Assembly (NCBI RefSeq): GCF_005280195.1
Contig: NZ_SZPR01000015.1
Coordinates: forward strand, 160,504-224,503
Source: Streptomyces galbus
GTDB lineage: Bacteria; Actinomycetota; Actinomycetes; Streptomycetales; Streptomycetaceae
Length of the DNA stretch: 64,000 nt
Direction: 5' to 3'
Below are positions 40,918-50,152 of this stretch, piece after piece (the first letter of the stretch is position 1; every line of letters begins with the position of its first letter). The notes beneath the pieces were generated by a model that did not search any database, was not told the DNA's origin, and saw only the letters and a list, made by a program, of their open reading frames with translations. A program made the translations under genes and the position numbers.

Positions 40918-42121
40918 GGAACCGCCGGATCGGGATGACGGCGGCCTCCTTGGCGCGCTGCCGGACCGGCCGGCGCTTCCACCGTTCGAGGTCCATGTCC
41001 ACACTGCGCTCCACGTCGGCGTCGTAGTCGGCGTCCAGCGTGGCGGTGAACCGCTCGTCCAGGACCGCGAGCATGACCTCCTCGTCGTGGTCCATCGACC
41101 GGCGGTTGAAGTTGGTGGACCCGATGAGCGAGGCCACCGAGTCCACGGTGATGATCTTGGCGTGCATCATCGTCGGCTGGAACTGCCGGATGCGCACGCC
41201 CGCCTCCAGCAGACGCCGGTAGTAGTGCTGGCCGGCGAGCCGGCAGGCACGCTGGTCGGTGTACGGGCCGGGCAGCAGGATCTCCACCCGCACGCCCCGG
41301 CGAGCGGTGCGGCACAACAGGTCCACGAAGTACGGGTCGGGCGCGAAGTAGGCCGTGGCGAGGCGGAAGCGCTCCTCGGCGGAGGTCAGCATGACCCGGA
41401 TCAGGGTCTGCATGTCCTGCCAGCCCAGGCTCGCCGAACCGCGCACCACCTGGACGACCGACGAGCCGGGCTGCGGATGCTCGGTGAACCGGTCGCGGTC
41501 GTCGAAGAGTTCGTCGTGGCACTCGGCCCAGTTCTGGGCGAACGCCGCGGCGATGCCGTCCACCGCCGGGCCCCGCACCTGGACGTGGGTGTCCCGCCAC
41601 TCGTCGGGACTACGGGCGTCGCCGCACCACTCCTCCGCGATGCCGACCCCGCCGGTGAACGCCGTGTGCTCGTCGACGACCAGCGCTTTGCGGTGGCAGC
41701 GGTGGTTCTGCTTGAACGGCGACAGCCAGACGGGCTTGCGGAACCAGGCGACCTGCACCCCGGCCTCGTCCATCAGGTCCAGCAGGTCCGGCTCGATCTC
41801 CTTGGCGCCGAACCCGTCGAGCAGCAGCCGCACCCGCACGCCCGCCCGGGCGCGGTCGGCGAGGGCGGCGGCGAAGTCGCGGGCGATCTGGCCGCGCCAG
41901 TACACGAACGTCATCATGTCGATCGTGTGGCGGGCCCCGCGGATCGCGTCCAGCATCGCGGGGAAGATCTCGTCGCCGTTGCGCAGGGGGAGCAGCTCGT
42001 TGCCCTCGGTGGCGGCCACGCCGATCAGCCGCTCCAGGCGGCGACGCAGACGTTGCTTACGGGCCTCCGCGTCGAGTTCGCCACGCGGGGCGGCGGACGC
42101 GGGTATGCCGTCGAGGATCAC
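40913..42121 (-). CDS. Phospholipase D-like/cardiolipin synthase family protein
   Basis: 402 residues from GTG 42121. Two HKD motifs are intact: HRCHRKALVVDEHTAFTGG in the first half and TMMHAKIITVDSVASLIGSTNFNRRSMDHDEE in the second. There is no clear membrane segment at the N-terminus, so it is closer to soluble cardiolipin synthase C or PLD-family phospholipases than to ClsA. It would transfer phosphatidyl groups or hydrolyse phosphodiesters. The 119-bp gap to the upstream esterase gene has no feature I can name. Confidence 0.88.
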   Translation of the reverse strand: MILDGIPASAAPRGELDAEARKQRLRRRLERLIGVAATEGNELLPLRNGDEIFPAMLDAIRGARHTIDMMTFVYWRGQIARDFAAALADRARAGVRVRLLLDGFGAKEIEPDLLDLMDEAGVQVAWFRKPVWLSPFKQNHRCHRKALVVDEHTAFTGGVGIAEEWCGDARSPDEWRDTHVQVRGPAVDGIAAAFAQNWAECHDELFDDRDRFTEHPQPGSSVVQVVRGSASLGWQDMQTLIRVMLTSAEERFRLATAYFAPDPYFVDLLCRTARRGVRVEILLPGPYTDQRACRLAGQHYYRRLLEAGVRIRQFQPTMMHAKIITVDSVASLIGSTNFNRRSMDHDEEVMLAVLDERFTATLDADYDADVERSVDMDLERWKRRPVRQRAKEAAVIPIRRFL

Positions 42122-42240
42122 GCGGACTCTCCTGGCAGGTCGAGGGGACGGGCAGTGCGGCCCGGCCACCGGCCGGACCCAGAGATGCGGATGCCCACCA
42201 ACCTCGGCCTCACGCCGCCGGCTCCCCTCGCGGGAGGACG

Positions 42241-43467
42241 TCAAGGGCCGCGGTCCGGCAGGTGGTCGCCGAGGAAGTCGAGCAGGGCGTGGTGGGTGAG
42301 GCGGCGACCGGTGGGCTGGCAGTGCCCGTTCGCGCCCTGCGCCTCGGTGAACCCCAGGATCTGCTTCTCCTGGGGCAGCAACGCGTAGAGCTCGCGCGGC
42401 TGGCCGGGGAAGAACTGCTCGTCGTCCGGGTCCAGCACCAGCAGCGGGGTGGTGATCTGCCCGACGACATCGCGCACCTGGTAGCGGCGCACCTCGGTGA
42501 GCAGGTCGTAGAGCGTGTCCGCGGCGTACGGCCTGCTGCGGAAGGCGAGGGTCCGCATGCGTGCGGGGTCCGCGTGCGCCCCGACCGCGGCATCGAACTC
42601 GTCCTTGCGGCCGGCGTCCAGCAGCGCGAGCAGCGGCTCGGGCAGGGCCGCTGTCCAGGAGGCGCTGACGTCCACCACGCCCGGGTCGGCCACCGCCGCC
42701 CGCAGCCGGTGCTCGAAGGCCAGAGCGCGGGTGATCCAGTATCCGCCCTGGCTGATGCCGTAACCCACCAGCGCGTCCCCGTCGACGTCGGACCGCAGCA
42801 GCAGCGTGTCCAGGACGGGGGTGAGCACGGCCTCCCAGTCGTGGCGGAAGGGCACTTGGTGCTCGAAGAGCATCGACTGCTGGCCCGGCCCGTCGAACAG
42901 GAACGCGTTCCATCCTCGGGCCAGGGCGTCCGCCGCTCCGTAGCTCAGCAGACTGGGCAGCGTGCCGTCGCTGCCGTTGGTGACGACCAGCGTCGGGCGC
43001 GCGGCGCCCGAGGCGTCGGGACGCAGCAGGTACCCCGGCATGGGCCGGTCCTCGTACGGCACCTCCACGCGCACGTGGCTGCCGGCGGACGCGTCGACGA
43101 ACCGGTCCCAGCAGGCGCGGTGCGTGCGGAACGTCGGGAGGAGCACCGACTGGTCGGCCATGCCGTCGACGAAGACCAGCGCCTTGCCGTGGTACTGGGA
43201 CGCGGCCACCAGCGCCCAGCGCGCCGTGTCGACGTGCCCCGCCTCGAGAGCCTCGTCGCCGCGCGCGGAGAGGTCGGCGGCCAGCCCGGTCCAGGCGTCG
43301 AACCAGCTGTCCGGATCGCCGTCGGTGATCCGGTCGATCGTCGCGAGCACCAGGCCGACGTCCCCGACGCCGCACGCCGCCGCGCCCAGCATGATGCGGG
43401 CCTCGTAGTCGAAGTCGGCATCACGGAACAGGCCGCCCGGTGCGGTGATGCGTCTGCGGTGGTCCAT
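42241..43467 (-). CDS. Alpha/beta hydrolase of the large FrsA/2,6-DHPON hydrolase-like group
   Basis: 408 residues. An N-terminal helical domain of about 130 residues (DRITDGDPDSWFDAWTGLAADLSARGDEALEAGHVDTARWALVAASQYH) precedes the hydrolase domain. Nucleophile elbow GYGISQGGYW (about 238), Asp in LLVLDPDDEQF, His in GANGHCQPTG. This architecture is shared by 2,6-dihydropseudooxynicotine hydrolase and FrsA-like esterases. The N-terminal helical cap would enclose the substrate. Alone on its strand before the PLD gene. Confidence 0.88.
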   Translation of the reverse strand: MDHRRRITAPGGLFRDADFDYEARIMLGAAACGVGDVGLVLATIDRITDGDPDSWFDAWTGLAADLSARGDEALEAGHVDTARWALVAASQYHGKALVFVDGMADQSVLLPTFRTHRACWDRFVDASAGSHVRVEVPYEDRPMPGYLLRPDASGAARPTLVVTNGSDGTLPSLLSYGAADALARGWNAFLFDGPGQQSMLFEHQVPFRHDWEAVLTPVLDTLLLRSDVDGDALVGYGISQGGYWITRALAFEHRLRAAVADPGVVDVSASWTAALPEPLLALLDAGRKDEFDAAVGAHADPARMRTLAFRSRPYAADTLYDLLTEVRRYQVRDVVGQITTPLLVLDPDDEQFFPGQPRELYALLPQEKQILGFTEAQGANGHCQPTGRRLTHHALLDFLGDHLPDRGP

Positions 43468-43613
43468 CCGCGCTCCAGGGTGGCGCCGCGGGGGGCTCCG
43501 GTATGCCCGGGTCCGTCCCTCCGACGATAGCTCCGGCCCTGCCGCCCCGCGCGCCCAGTGCTGCCGCGGACCGCCGGCACGGGCTTGTCGGTGGGGGCGG
43601 CCACACTGGGCGC

Positions 43614-44360
43614 ATGACCTCGGTGACCGCAGACGAATACGCCTGGATACGTTCCTCCCCGCTGTTCCGGCACGCGCTGGAGGTCGGGTACACCCTGGCG
43701 CTCGTGCGCGGTGTCGTGCCCGCGGAGGTGCTGCGGGTGATGGGGGCGGAGCCCCACGGCAGTTGCTCGGGCGCGGAGGCGCTCGTCGAGGAGCAGGACG
43801 AGCTGTTCGACGCGGCGGACGACGGGGACGAGCCCTTCCTGGCGGGCGCGTTCGGCGTACCGGGCGAGGGGGGCGACTGGACGCTGGTCCTGCTGCTCGG
43901 GGACGGGGGCACGGGGATACGGCCGCACGTCCTGGAGGCGTTGTCGGCGGGCGGACGGGCCGTCGCGCACACCAGCAACGGCGGCAAGCCGATGCACTTC
44001 TTCCACTGGTACGAGGACGGGGAACTGCGGACCACGTTCGAGTGGCCCACGGCGAGGTCGGGCAGCACCCCCGACGCGCTCAACTCCGTGATGAGCGAGG
44101 TGGGTTTCGACCTGCCGCAGGGCGACGGGGCCCCGGCGGGCGGGGACGGCCGCGACGTCGACACCAAGGCGGCCACCTTCGCCCTGGCCGAGCGGCTGAC
44201 GGGGGTCGGGGTGACGGAGGACCTGCTCGGGGGTGCCGAGTACCTCCTGGGCCGCGTACCCGAGGAGCCCGCGGAGGAGTGGACCGGCATCGTCATCGAC
44301 ATCGCGGACGCACAAGGGGGGCGCTTGTGTCGGGAGTTCCCGCGGGAGGGGGGCGGGTGA
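43614..44360 (+). CDS. DUF6461-like protein
   Basis: 248 residues from ATG 43614. Acidic, no membrane segments. The opening (TADEYAWIRSSPLFRHALEVGYTLALVRGVVPAEVLRVMGAEP) and later LVLLLGDGGTGIRPHVLEALSAGGRAVAHTSNGGKPMHFFHWYEDGELRTTFEWP resemble the DUF6461 family of actinobacterial proteins (function unknown). A 43-bp low-complexity lead is upstream, divergent from the esterase at 43467. The assignment to DUF6461 is moderate. Confidence 0.7.
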   Translation: MTSVTADEYAWIRSSPLFRHALEVGYTLALVRGVVPAEVLRVMGAEPHGSCSGAEALVEEQDELFDAADDGDEPFLAGAFGVPGEGGDWTLVLLLGDGGTGIRPHVLEALSAGGRAVAHTSNGGKPMHFFHWYEDGELRTTFEWPTARSGSTPDALNSVMSEVGFDLPQGDGAPAGGDGRDVDTKAATFALAERLTGVGVTEDLLGGAEYLLGRVPEEPAEEWTGIVIDIADAQGGRLCREFPREGGG

Positions 44361-44506
44361 GCCGCACGCGGAGTGGTCGACGCGAGTTCACCCGGAGCGG
44401 CCAGGAACAGATCGGCGGCGTCGGGTTGTTCAGAGGGTGTTGATCATGCTCGGCGAGGCGCGTTCGCTCGGCGGGCGCCCTGCGTACAGAGACAGAGGAA
44501 TCACCC

Positions 44507-44938
44507 ATGTTCCAGCGCATTCTCCTCGCTGTCGACTCCGGGCCCGCCCGTCAGGCCGTCGTACGCCTGGCCGGTGACATGGCCCGGCTGACAGGGGCCC
44601 GGGCCAGGGTCGTGCACGTAGCCACGTCGTCCGCGACCCTCGCCGCCGTGGTGTCCCTGGAGGACGACGCGGAGGCCAAGCTCATCCTCGACGAGGCCGT
44701 CACCTCGCTGCGGGACGCGGGTGTCGAGGCCGACGGCGTCGTCGCCCGTGCCCTGACCACGCAGATAGCCGCCGCCGTCTCCACCGCCGCCGAGGAGTGG
44801 GATGCCGACCTGATCATCCTCAGCCCCCACCACCGCGGCGCCCTCGAGGCCATCCTCAGCCCCCGCGTCAGCGACGCCGTCGCGCACAGCAGCCGGGCGG
44901 CCGTGCTCCTCGCCCCCGAGGAGCCCGCTGGTCACTGA
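44507..44938 (+). CDS. Universal stress protein
   Basis: 143 residues, one USP domain: FQRILLAVDSGPARQAVVRLAGDMARL at the start, then DADLIILSPHHRGALEAILSPRVSDAVAHSSRAAVLLAP, with the G-x-x-(9)-G-(S/T)-type nucleotide loop partly degenerate (SPHHRGALEAILSPRVSD). USPs are small cytosolic proteins made under starvation or stress. Monocistronic, ribosome site GAGG-like at about 44490. A strong terminator follows at 44965. Confidence 0.88.
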   Translation: MFQRILLAVDSGPARQAVVRLAGDMARLTGARARVVHVATSSATLAAVVSLEDDAEAKLILDEAVTSLRDAGVEADGVVARALTTQIAAAVSTAAEEWDADLIILSPHHRGALEAILSPRVSDAVAHSSRAAVLLAPEEPAGH

Positions 44939-44964
44939 TCCGAGCCTGAGTACGAACGCATGGC

Positions 44965-44993
44965 CACGCGGCCCGCTCGGTGCGGGCCGCGTG
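44965..44993. terminator. Strong hairpin terminator downstream of the USP gene
   Basis: CACGCGGCCCGC-N5-GCGGGCCGCGTG: perfect 12-bp arms with a 5-base loop, 27 bp after the usp stop and before the convergent remnant. One of the clearest terminators in the window. Confidence 0.8.
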
Positions 44994-45027
44994 CCACGTG
45001 TCATCGCACCTGTGCGCCGAACGGGCC

Positions 45028-45334
45028 CTACGGCAGCGGGTCGTGCTCCAGTGGGCATGCGTCGTCCCTCCGGTGCAGGCGCCTCAGGTCCTGCACCGCG
45101 GCCACCGGGAAGGGATGCTCCCCCCCACCTCTCCCGGTAGCCCTCCTCCCCGTTGTCCCGCCAGACGGCCTGCGCCGCCGCCAGCACCGCATGTCCCAGC
45201 GCGCTGCGGGACTGCGTCGAACTCCAGCAGAGTCGGCCTTCGCGGTCGGGCAGGTCGAGACTCGTTGACATGTCGGCGAAGCGATGAAGCCGGATGTCGA
45301 CATCTCGGTCCCGGCGCCGCAGGACCCATCGCAC
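45028..45334 (-). pseudogene. Small hypothetical protein with a G7 frameshift
   Basis: From GTG 45334 the frame reads VRWVLRRRDRDVDIRLHRFADM, then ALGHAVLAAAQAVWRDNGEEGYRERW, and then switches at a run of seven G (plus-strand C, 45120-45126). The other frame continues HPFPVAAVQDLRRLHRRDD to the stop at 45028. With six G it would be one continuous protein of about 100 residues. The function is unknown. Either a sequencing error, a mutation, or a homopolymer that can slip. Confidence 0.65.
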
Positions 45335-45413
45335 CTCGGCCGGTTCCAGGTCCCTCTCCCAAGATCGTCTGTGGGAGACCGTACCGCCGGGGCGTGGACG
45401 CCCCGGCGGCGGC

Positions 45414-46667
45414 TCAGGCGCCGTCCGACCGGCGGCGGGCCAGGGCGGCGACCGCGCCGAGCAGGACCAGCAGCGCAGCGGCGAACCACGTCATCACCGT
45501 GACCGCCGAGAAGGAGCGCGTGGCCAAGCCGATGCCGACCGCCGGCAGGGTGAGGCCCAGGTAGGAGATCAGGAACAGTCCGGCGAGGGCCTCGCTGCGC
45601 TTCGCGGGGGCGGCCAGCGCGGCCACCGTGCCGACGGACGCCTTGAACAGGACCCCCGCGCCGATGCCGGCGACGACGCCGCCCACGAGGAACGTGGTGA
45701 GGTCGGCGGTGTGCATCCCGGCGACCAGGGTCACGACACCGGCCAGTTGGGCCACCAGGCCCAGGGTGCGCTTCGCGGCGGTGCCCAGCCCGGCGGTCAG
45801 GCTCTGCGCGGTGGCCGCGGCACCGAACACCACGAACACGATCAGCCCCGCGAGGGCACGGGAGGGGTGGTGCAGGGAGCCCGCGACGAACCCCGGAGCC
45901 ACCGAGGTGAACAGACCGAAGACGGCGAAGGACGCGAACCCCGCGGTCGCGGCGGCGGTGAAGCCCGCCCGGTCGCCGTGGTCGACCGAGACGCGCTGGG
46001 GCCGGTAGGCCGGTCGTACGCGGGGCGTCTCGACCGTTTCCGGCGTCAGGGCGATCGCGACGGCGCTCGCCAGCAGCAGGGCCGCGAACACGAGGTACGG
46101 GGTGCGCAGCGGGCCGGTGACCCACTGGGCGAGGACACCGGCGACGAGCGGGCCGACGCCCAGGCCGCCGATGTTGGCGGCGGTGGAGACCAGCTCGAAG
46201 CGCTGCGTGGAGGCACCGGGCCGGTGGGCGCTGTGCAGGTCGTGCAGGTGGGCCGTCGCGGTGGCGGTGACCATGCCGACGCCGAGACCCGTGACGAGCC
46301 GGGCGAGGAGCAGGACGGGCAGCGCGGTGCTCGTCAGGAAGAGCACCGCCGCGACCAGCTCCAGCCCGATCGCGGGCAGCAGCAGCTTCTTGCGGCCGAG
46401 CTGGTCCGACAGGTGGCCGGCCAGCACCAGGCTGATGATCACACCGACCGCGTAGGTCGCGAAGACGACCGTCACCGTGAAAGTGGAGAACCCGTCCTCG
46501 GCCATGTACAGCGGGTACAGCGGCGTGGGCACCGTGGAGAACGCCATCGCCGTCAGGAACGCGAACGCGATGAGGGCGAACCCGACGCCGTGGCGCCGGT
46601 CGCCGACGGGCCCCGCTGGGCGGCCGGGCTGATGGAGCTGGTTGAGTGCGGACACCGACTGCGCCAT
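45414..46667 (-). CDS. MFS transporter (12-helix)
   Basis: 417 residues from ATG 46667. Membrane segments throughout, motif A HLSDQLGRKKLLLP between helices 2 and 3, TGLGVGMVTATATAHLHDLH, and the second half opening FTAAATAGFASFAVFGLFTSVAPGF. A DHA1-like efflux or sugar transporter without an obvious substrate signature. Divergent from a LysR-type regulator with a LysR box between them, so the regulator probably controls this exporter. Confidence 0.9.
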   Translation of the reverse strand: MAQSVSALNQLHQPGRPAGPVGDRRHGVGFALIAFAFLTAMAFSTVPTPLYPLYMAEDGFSTFTVTVVFATYAVGVIISLVLAGHLSDQLGRKKLLLPAIGLELVAAVLFLTSTALPVLLLARLVTGLGVGMVTATATAHLHDLHSAHRPGASTQRFELVSTAANIGGLGVGPLVAGVLAQWVTGPLRTPYLVFAALLLASAVAIALTPETVETPRVRPAYRPQRVSVDHGDRAGFTAAATAGFASFAVFGLFTSVAPGFVAGSLHHPSRALAGLIVFVVFGAAATAQSLTAGLGTAAKRTLGLVAQLAGVVTLVAGMHTADLTTFLVGGVVAGIGAGVLFKASVGTVAALAAPAKRSEALAGLFLISYLGLTLPAVGIGLATRSFSAVTVMTWFAAALLVLLGAVAALARRRSDGA

Positions 46668-46773
46668 GACGGGCTCCCGATCTGGGGCGAGCGACTTGCT
46701 GGAACGTGCTCGGACAGTCCCCAGACTGGACCGGCGAATCCATCTCGTCCAACGACAGTTTGTGAGCGTTGCC

Positions 46774-46788
46774 ATCTCTCAGGGAGAT
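46774..46788. promoter_or_regulatory. LysR-type box between MFS and lysR genes
   Basis: ATCTC-N5-GAGAT, within a longer dyad with CC and GG flanks (46772-46790). It has the T-N11-A layout of LysR-type operator sites and is 20 bp before the lysR start. The natural site for autoregulation and control of the MFS gene. Confidence 0.7.
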
Positions 46789-46808
46789 GGTTGCGGGATA
46801 CTCGGGGC

Positions 46809-47693
46809 ATGGAACTGCGTCAGCTCGAGTGTTTCGTCGCCGTGGCCGACGAGGCGAACTTCACCCGCGCCGCGGCCCGGCTGCACGTCGTGCAGTCCGC
46901 CGTGTCCAGCACGATCAAGAGCCTCGAACGCGAGCTCGGCACCCCGCTCCTGGAGCGCAACTCCAAGCGGGTCTTCCTCACGGACGCCGGGGCCGCCCTG
47001 CTGCCCCGCGCCCGCGCCACCCTCCACGCCGCGCAGGAAGCGGCGGACGCGGTGGCCGAGGTCCGCGGCGGGCTGCGCGGCACCCTGCGACTGGGCACCC
47101 TGACCTCCGTACGGCTGCTGGACCTCGCGGCGCTGCTCGGCGAGTTCCACCGCCGCCACCCGGGCGTCGTCCTCCAGACCAGTGCCCTGCCCTCGGGCTC
47201 CCAGGGGCTGGTCGAAGCCCTCCTGGAGCGGCGGCTCGACCTCGCCTTCGTCTCGCTGCCCGGCCCCCGGCCGGCGGGCATCGAGCTGATCGACCTCACC
47301 AGTTCGGTGCTCGACCTCGTCGTACCGGCCGGGCACCCGCTCGCGCGGCGCGAACGGGTGTCGATCGGCGACCTGGCCGGACTGGACTTCGTCGACTCCC
47401 CGGTCGGCTACGGCAACCGGGCCGTGGCCGACCGGGCCTTCGCCGCCGCGTCCGTGCCCCGCCGGGTCGCCGTCGAGATCACCGACATCGGCACCGGGGT
47501 GGACTTCGTCCGCCACGGCCTGGGCGTGGCCCTGCTGCCCCGCTTCGCCCTGCGCCCGGCGGCGGGCGTCACCACCCTCACGGTCCACGACGCCGACCTG
47601 GAGTGGCCGTTGTCCCTCGCGGTCCCGGGCGACCACCCCCCGGGCGCGGCGGCCCGCGCCATGATCGCCCTCGCCCACGAGTTCGTCGGTTGA
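46809..47693 (+). CDS. LysR-type transcriptional regulator
   Basis: 294 residues. Complete winged helix (MELRQLECFVAVADEANFTRAAARLHVVQSAVSSTIKSLERELGTPLLER) and a co-inducer domain (LRLGTLTSVRLLDLAALLGEFHRRHPGVVLQTSALPSGSQGLVEALLERRLDLAFVSLP, then VRHGLGVALLPRFAL). It sits back to back with the MFS gene at 45414. The inducer is unknown. Confidence 0.93.
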   Translation: MELRQLECFVAVADEANFTRAAARLHVVQSAVSSTIKSLERELGTPLLERNSKRVFLTDAGAALLPRARATLHAAQEAADAVAEVRGGLRGTLRLGTLTSVRLLDLAALLGEFHRRHPGVVLQTSALPSGSQGLVEALLERRLDLAFVSLPGPRPAGIELIDLTSSVLDLVVPAGHPLARRERVSIGDLAGLDFVDSPVGYGNRAVADRAFAAASVPRRVAVEITDIGTGVDFVRHGLGVALLPRFALRPAAGVTTLTVHDADLEWPLSLAVPGDHPPGAAARAMIALAHEFVG

Positions 47694-47715
47694 TCCGGGG
47701 GCGCCTCGCCCGGGG

Positions 47716-49698
47716 TCAGCCGCCCACGTGGATGGCCGGGCGACGCTCCGGGTCGGGCTCGTTGCTGCGCACGATCTCGCGGGTGACCGGGGCGGTGTCG
47801 CCGCGGCCGAGGAGGAAGTAGCGCAGCATGTGCACCAGCGGGCTGCCCTCGGCCCACGAGAAGTAGCAGTGGGGGAGGACGCCGGTGGCGTCGCGCAGGG
47901 CCAGCAGGATCGCCGCGATGGCGTTGGGCGCGGCCGGAGCCTCGGCGCGCAGGACCCGGTAGTCGCCTACCTCGACGCCGTGGATGGTGAGCGTCTCGCT
48001 GAAGTCCGAGGGGTCGACCACGTCGATCTCCAGGAACAGCACGTCGGCCCGCCCCGGCACGTGGTTCACGCCGCGCTGCTCGCGCTCCTTGGCGCGGTAC
48101 TCGGCCTCGTCACCGGCGTCGCGGCGGTTCGCGATGATGTTGATGGCGTCGTCGTGGGCGAGCGTGTCGGCGACGAAGCGGCGCGCGGCGTCGTCGAACA
48201 CGATCCGGTCCGCGCGCAGTTCGGTGGTGCGCGCCACCCGGGAGACCAGCGAGACGGCCACGATGCCGATGATGAAGAACCCGGAGATGGCGATGCCGTC
48301 GGGCTTGTCGACGATGTTCGCGGCCAGGGCGTAGAACAGCACCGCGGTGAGCGCCGCGAAGCCGACCGTGGCGAGCCGGCGGCGCCCGCGCGTGACGGAC
48401 ACCGTGACGGCGAAGGCGCCGGAGACCATCATCGCCAGGATGCCGGTGGCGTACGCGCCGGCCTGCGCGTCGACGTCGGCGTCGAAGGAGACCGTGATCA
48501 GCACGCACAGGGCCGTGTACACGAGGACGACCGGCCGCACCGCGCGTCCCCACTCGGGGGCCATGCCGTAGTCGGGCAGGTAGCGCGGCACGATGTTGAT
48601 GAGTCCCGCCATGGCGGACGCGCCGGCGAACCACAGGATGAGGATGGTGCTGATGTCGTACGCCGTGCCGAACGCCTCGCCGATCTGCTCGTGGGCCAGC
48701 CACGCCAGCGCCCGCCCGTTGGCGGCCCCGCCGGGCTTGAACTCGTCCTTCGGGATGAGGACGGTGGTCACGAAGCTCGCGGCCAGCAGGTAGACGCTCA
48801 TGATGGCGGCGGCCGTGGTGAGCAGCCGGCGGGCGTTGCGGATGCGGGTGCGCAGCCGCTGCTCGGGGTCGTCGCCCTCGGCGGCGATCAGCGGCATCAT
48901 GCTCACGCCGGTCTCGAACCCGGACAGGCCCAGGACGAGCAGCGGGAAGGCGAGCACCGCGGGGCCCGCGAGGTCACCGAAGCCGCCCCCGGTGTCGGCG
49001 AGCGCGTCCGTCCACCCCGACAGGGCGCCGCCGGTCGTGAAGACGTGGACCAGGCCGACGGCGATGACGATGGCGTTGAGCAACAGGAAGACGGCGACCA
49101 GCGGGATGGCGACGGTGACCGCCTCGTTGAACCCGAGCAGGAACACGCCGCCCAGGAGCAGCAGCAGCGCCACCGTCAGGCCCACCTGGTGACCGTGCAG
49201 CGCGGCCGGGAAGAAGGGGTTCTCCATCACGTGGACCGTGGCGTCCGCCGTGGACAGGGTGATGGTGATGATCCACGAGGTGGCCACGAACCCGAGCAGC
49301 ACCAGGACGAACAACTTGCCCCACCAGAACGGCAGGAGATCCTCCAGCATGGCGACGGACCCCGCGCCGTTCGGGCTCTCCCGTGCCACCCTGCGGTACA
49401 TGGGCAGCATGCCCAGCAGCGTCAGCGCCACGATCAGCAGCGTCGCGAGCGGTGACACCGCGCCGGCGGCCGTCGCGGCGATCGCGGGGACGTAGGCGAG
49501 GCTGGAGAAGTAGTCGACGCCGGTCAGGCACATCACCTTCCACCACGGCTGCGACTCCGCATGGCTCTCGCCCGCTGCGGGGCCCACCGGCTGCACCTTG
49601 TGCCGCAGGAGCCACCGCGCGGCCGTGCCGCTCGGCTGCGTGCGCAGCGCCGGACTGTCCACCGTCTCCGGCATGCTCGGCCGGCCCCCGTCGCTCAT
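47716..49698 (-). CDS. APC superfamily permease with C-terminal cytosolic domain
   Basis: 660 residues. About 12 membrane segments in the first 480 residues, with the APC opening WWKVMCLTGVDYFSSLAYVPAIAATAAGAVSPLATLLIV, VARESPNGAGSVAMLEDLLPFWWGKLFVLVLLGFVATSW, and GLINIVPRYLPDYGMAPEWGRA. The last 150 or so residues are hydrophilic (RIVFDDAARRFVADTLAHDDAINIIANRRDAGDEAEYR) and probably regulatory. An amino acid or polyamine substrate is likely. A 450-bp intergenic region with a strong hairpin lies upstream. Confidence 0.88.
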   Translation of the reverse strand: MSDGGRPSMPETVDSPALRTQPSGTAARWLLRHKVQPVGPAAGESHAESQPWWKVMCLTGVDYFSSLAYVPAIAATAAGAVSPLATLLIVALTLLGMLPMYRRVARESPNGAGSVAMLEDLLPFWWGKLFVLVLLGFVATSWIITITLSTADATVHVMENPFFPAALHGHQVGLTVALLLLLGGVFLLGFNEAVTVAIPLVAVFLLLNAIVIAVGLVHVFTTGGALSGWTDALADTGGGFGDLAGPAVLAFPLLVLGLSGFETGVSMMPLIAAEGDDPEQRLRTRIRNARRLLTTAAAIMSVYLLAASFVTTVLIPKDEFKPGGAANGRALAWLAHEQIGEAFGTAYDISTILILWFAGASAMAGLINIVPRYLPDYGMAPEWGRAVRPVVLVYTALCVLITVSFDADVDAQAGAYATGILAMMVSGAFAVTVSVTRGRRRLATVGFAALTAVLFYALAANIVDKPDGIAISGFFIIGIVAVSLVSRVARTTELRADRIVFDDAARRFVADTLAHDDAINIIANRRDAGDEAEYRAKEREQRGVNHVPGRADVLFLEIDVVDPSDFSETLTIHGVEVGDYRVLRAEAPAAPNAIAAILLALRDATGVLPHCYFSWAEGSPLVHMLRYFLLGRGDTAPVTREIVRSNEPDPERRPAIHVGG

Positions 49699-50152
49699 GT
49701 CCTGTCTGCCCTTTCCACCCGGTCACCGACAACGGTCGCCGCCGTACCCGGCCGCGACGATCACTGAGTATGGGGCCTGCCGGTCCCGCACCCGCACGCA
49801 CGCTCCCGGACGGCCGGTCCACCCCGCCCGATGGGGCTCCACCGGCCCGGCCTGCACCGACACGCCGAGCCGCGCTCGTCGCGTCTTCCCCGCCCGGAAC
49901 CCCGCATGCCTGGCCGGCGGACCCGGGAGAGCGGGCGCCGGCCCGCCCTCTCCCGCTGAGCGCTTGCGACGGCGCCGGCGATGGCGCTTGCGCTGGAGCG
50001 CACTCCAGGCCGTAGCGTCGTGGCGACGGTGCAGGACCCGCGGCGCCGGCTCGGGATGCCGGTCGGCCCCTTCTGTCGCTAGATGGACGAGTGGCCCCCG
50101 CACCGCCGGGACGACGCACGAACGAACACGCAGGGAAGGACTGGGACACGTC
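49699..50152. other. 454-bp divergent intergenic region with strong hairpin
   Basis: Between the APC gene (leftward) and the aldo/keto reductase (rightward). No gene is supported on either strand. It contains a strong stem-loop at 49924-49955 and repeated GCGCTTGCG-like elements at about 49966-49995. The hairpin could act as an attenuator or a small RNA terminator in the long APC leader. Confidence 0.5.
49924..49955 (+). promoter_or_regulatory. Stem-loop in the APC/AKR intergenic region
   Basis: CGGGAGAG plus CGGGC pairs with GCCCG plus CTCTCCCG, interrupted by a two-base bulge, with a very short loop. It is palindromic, so it may serve either strand. It is too far (about 200 bp) from either gene to be a simple terminator. 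Confidence 0.4.

Noticed and set aside
47694..47715. CCGGG/CCCGG-like hairpin between lysR and APC genes
   Set aside because: Stem is imperfect and short in a 22-bp convergent gap; not distinguishable from base composition.
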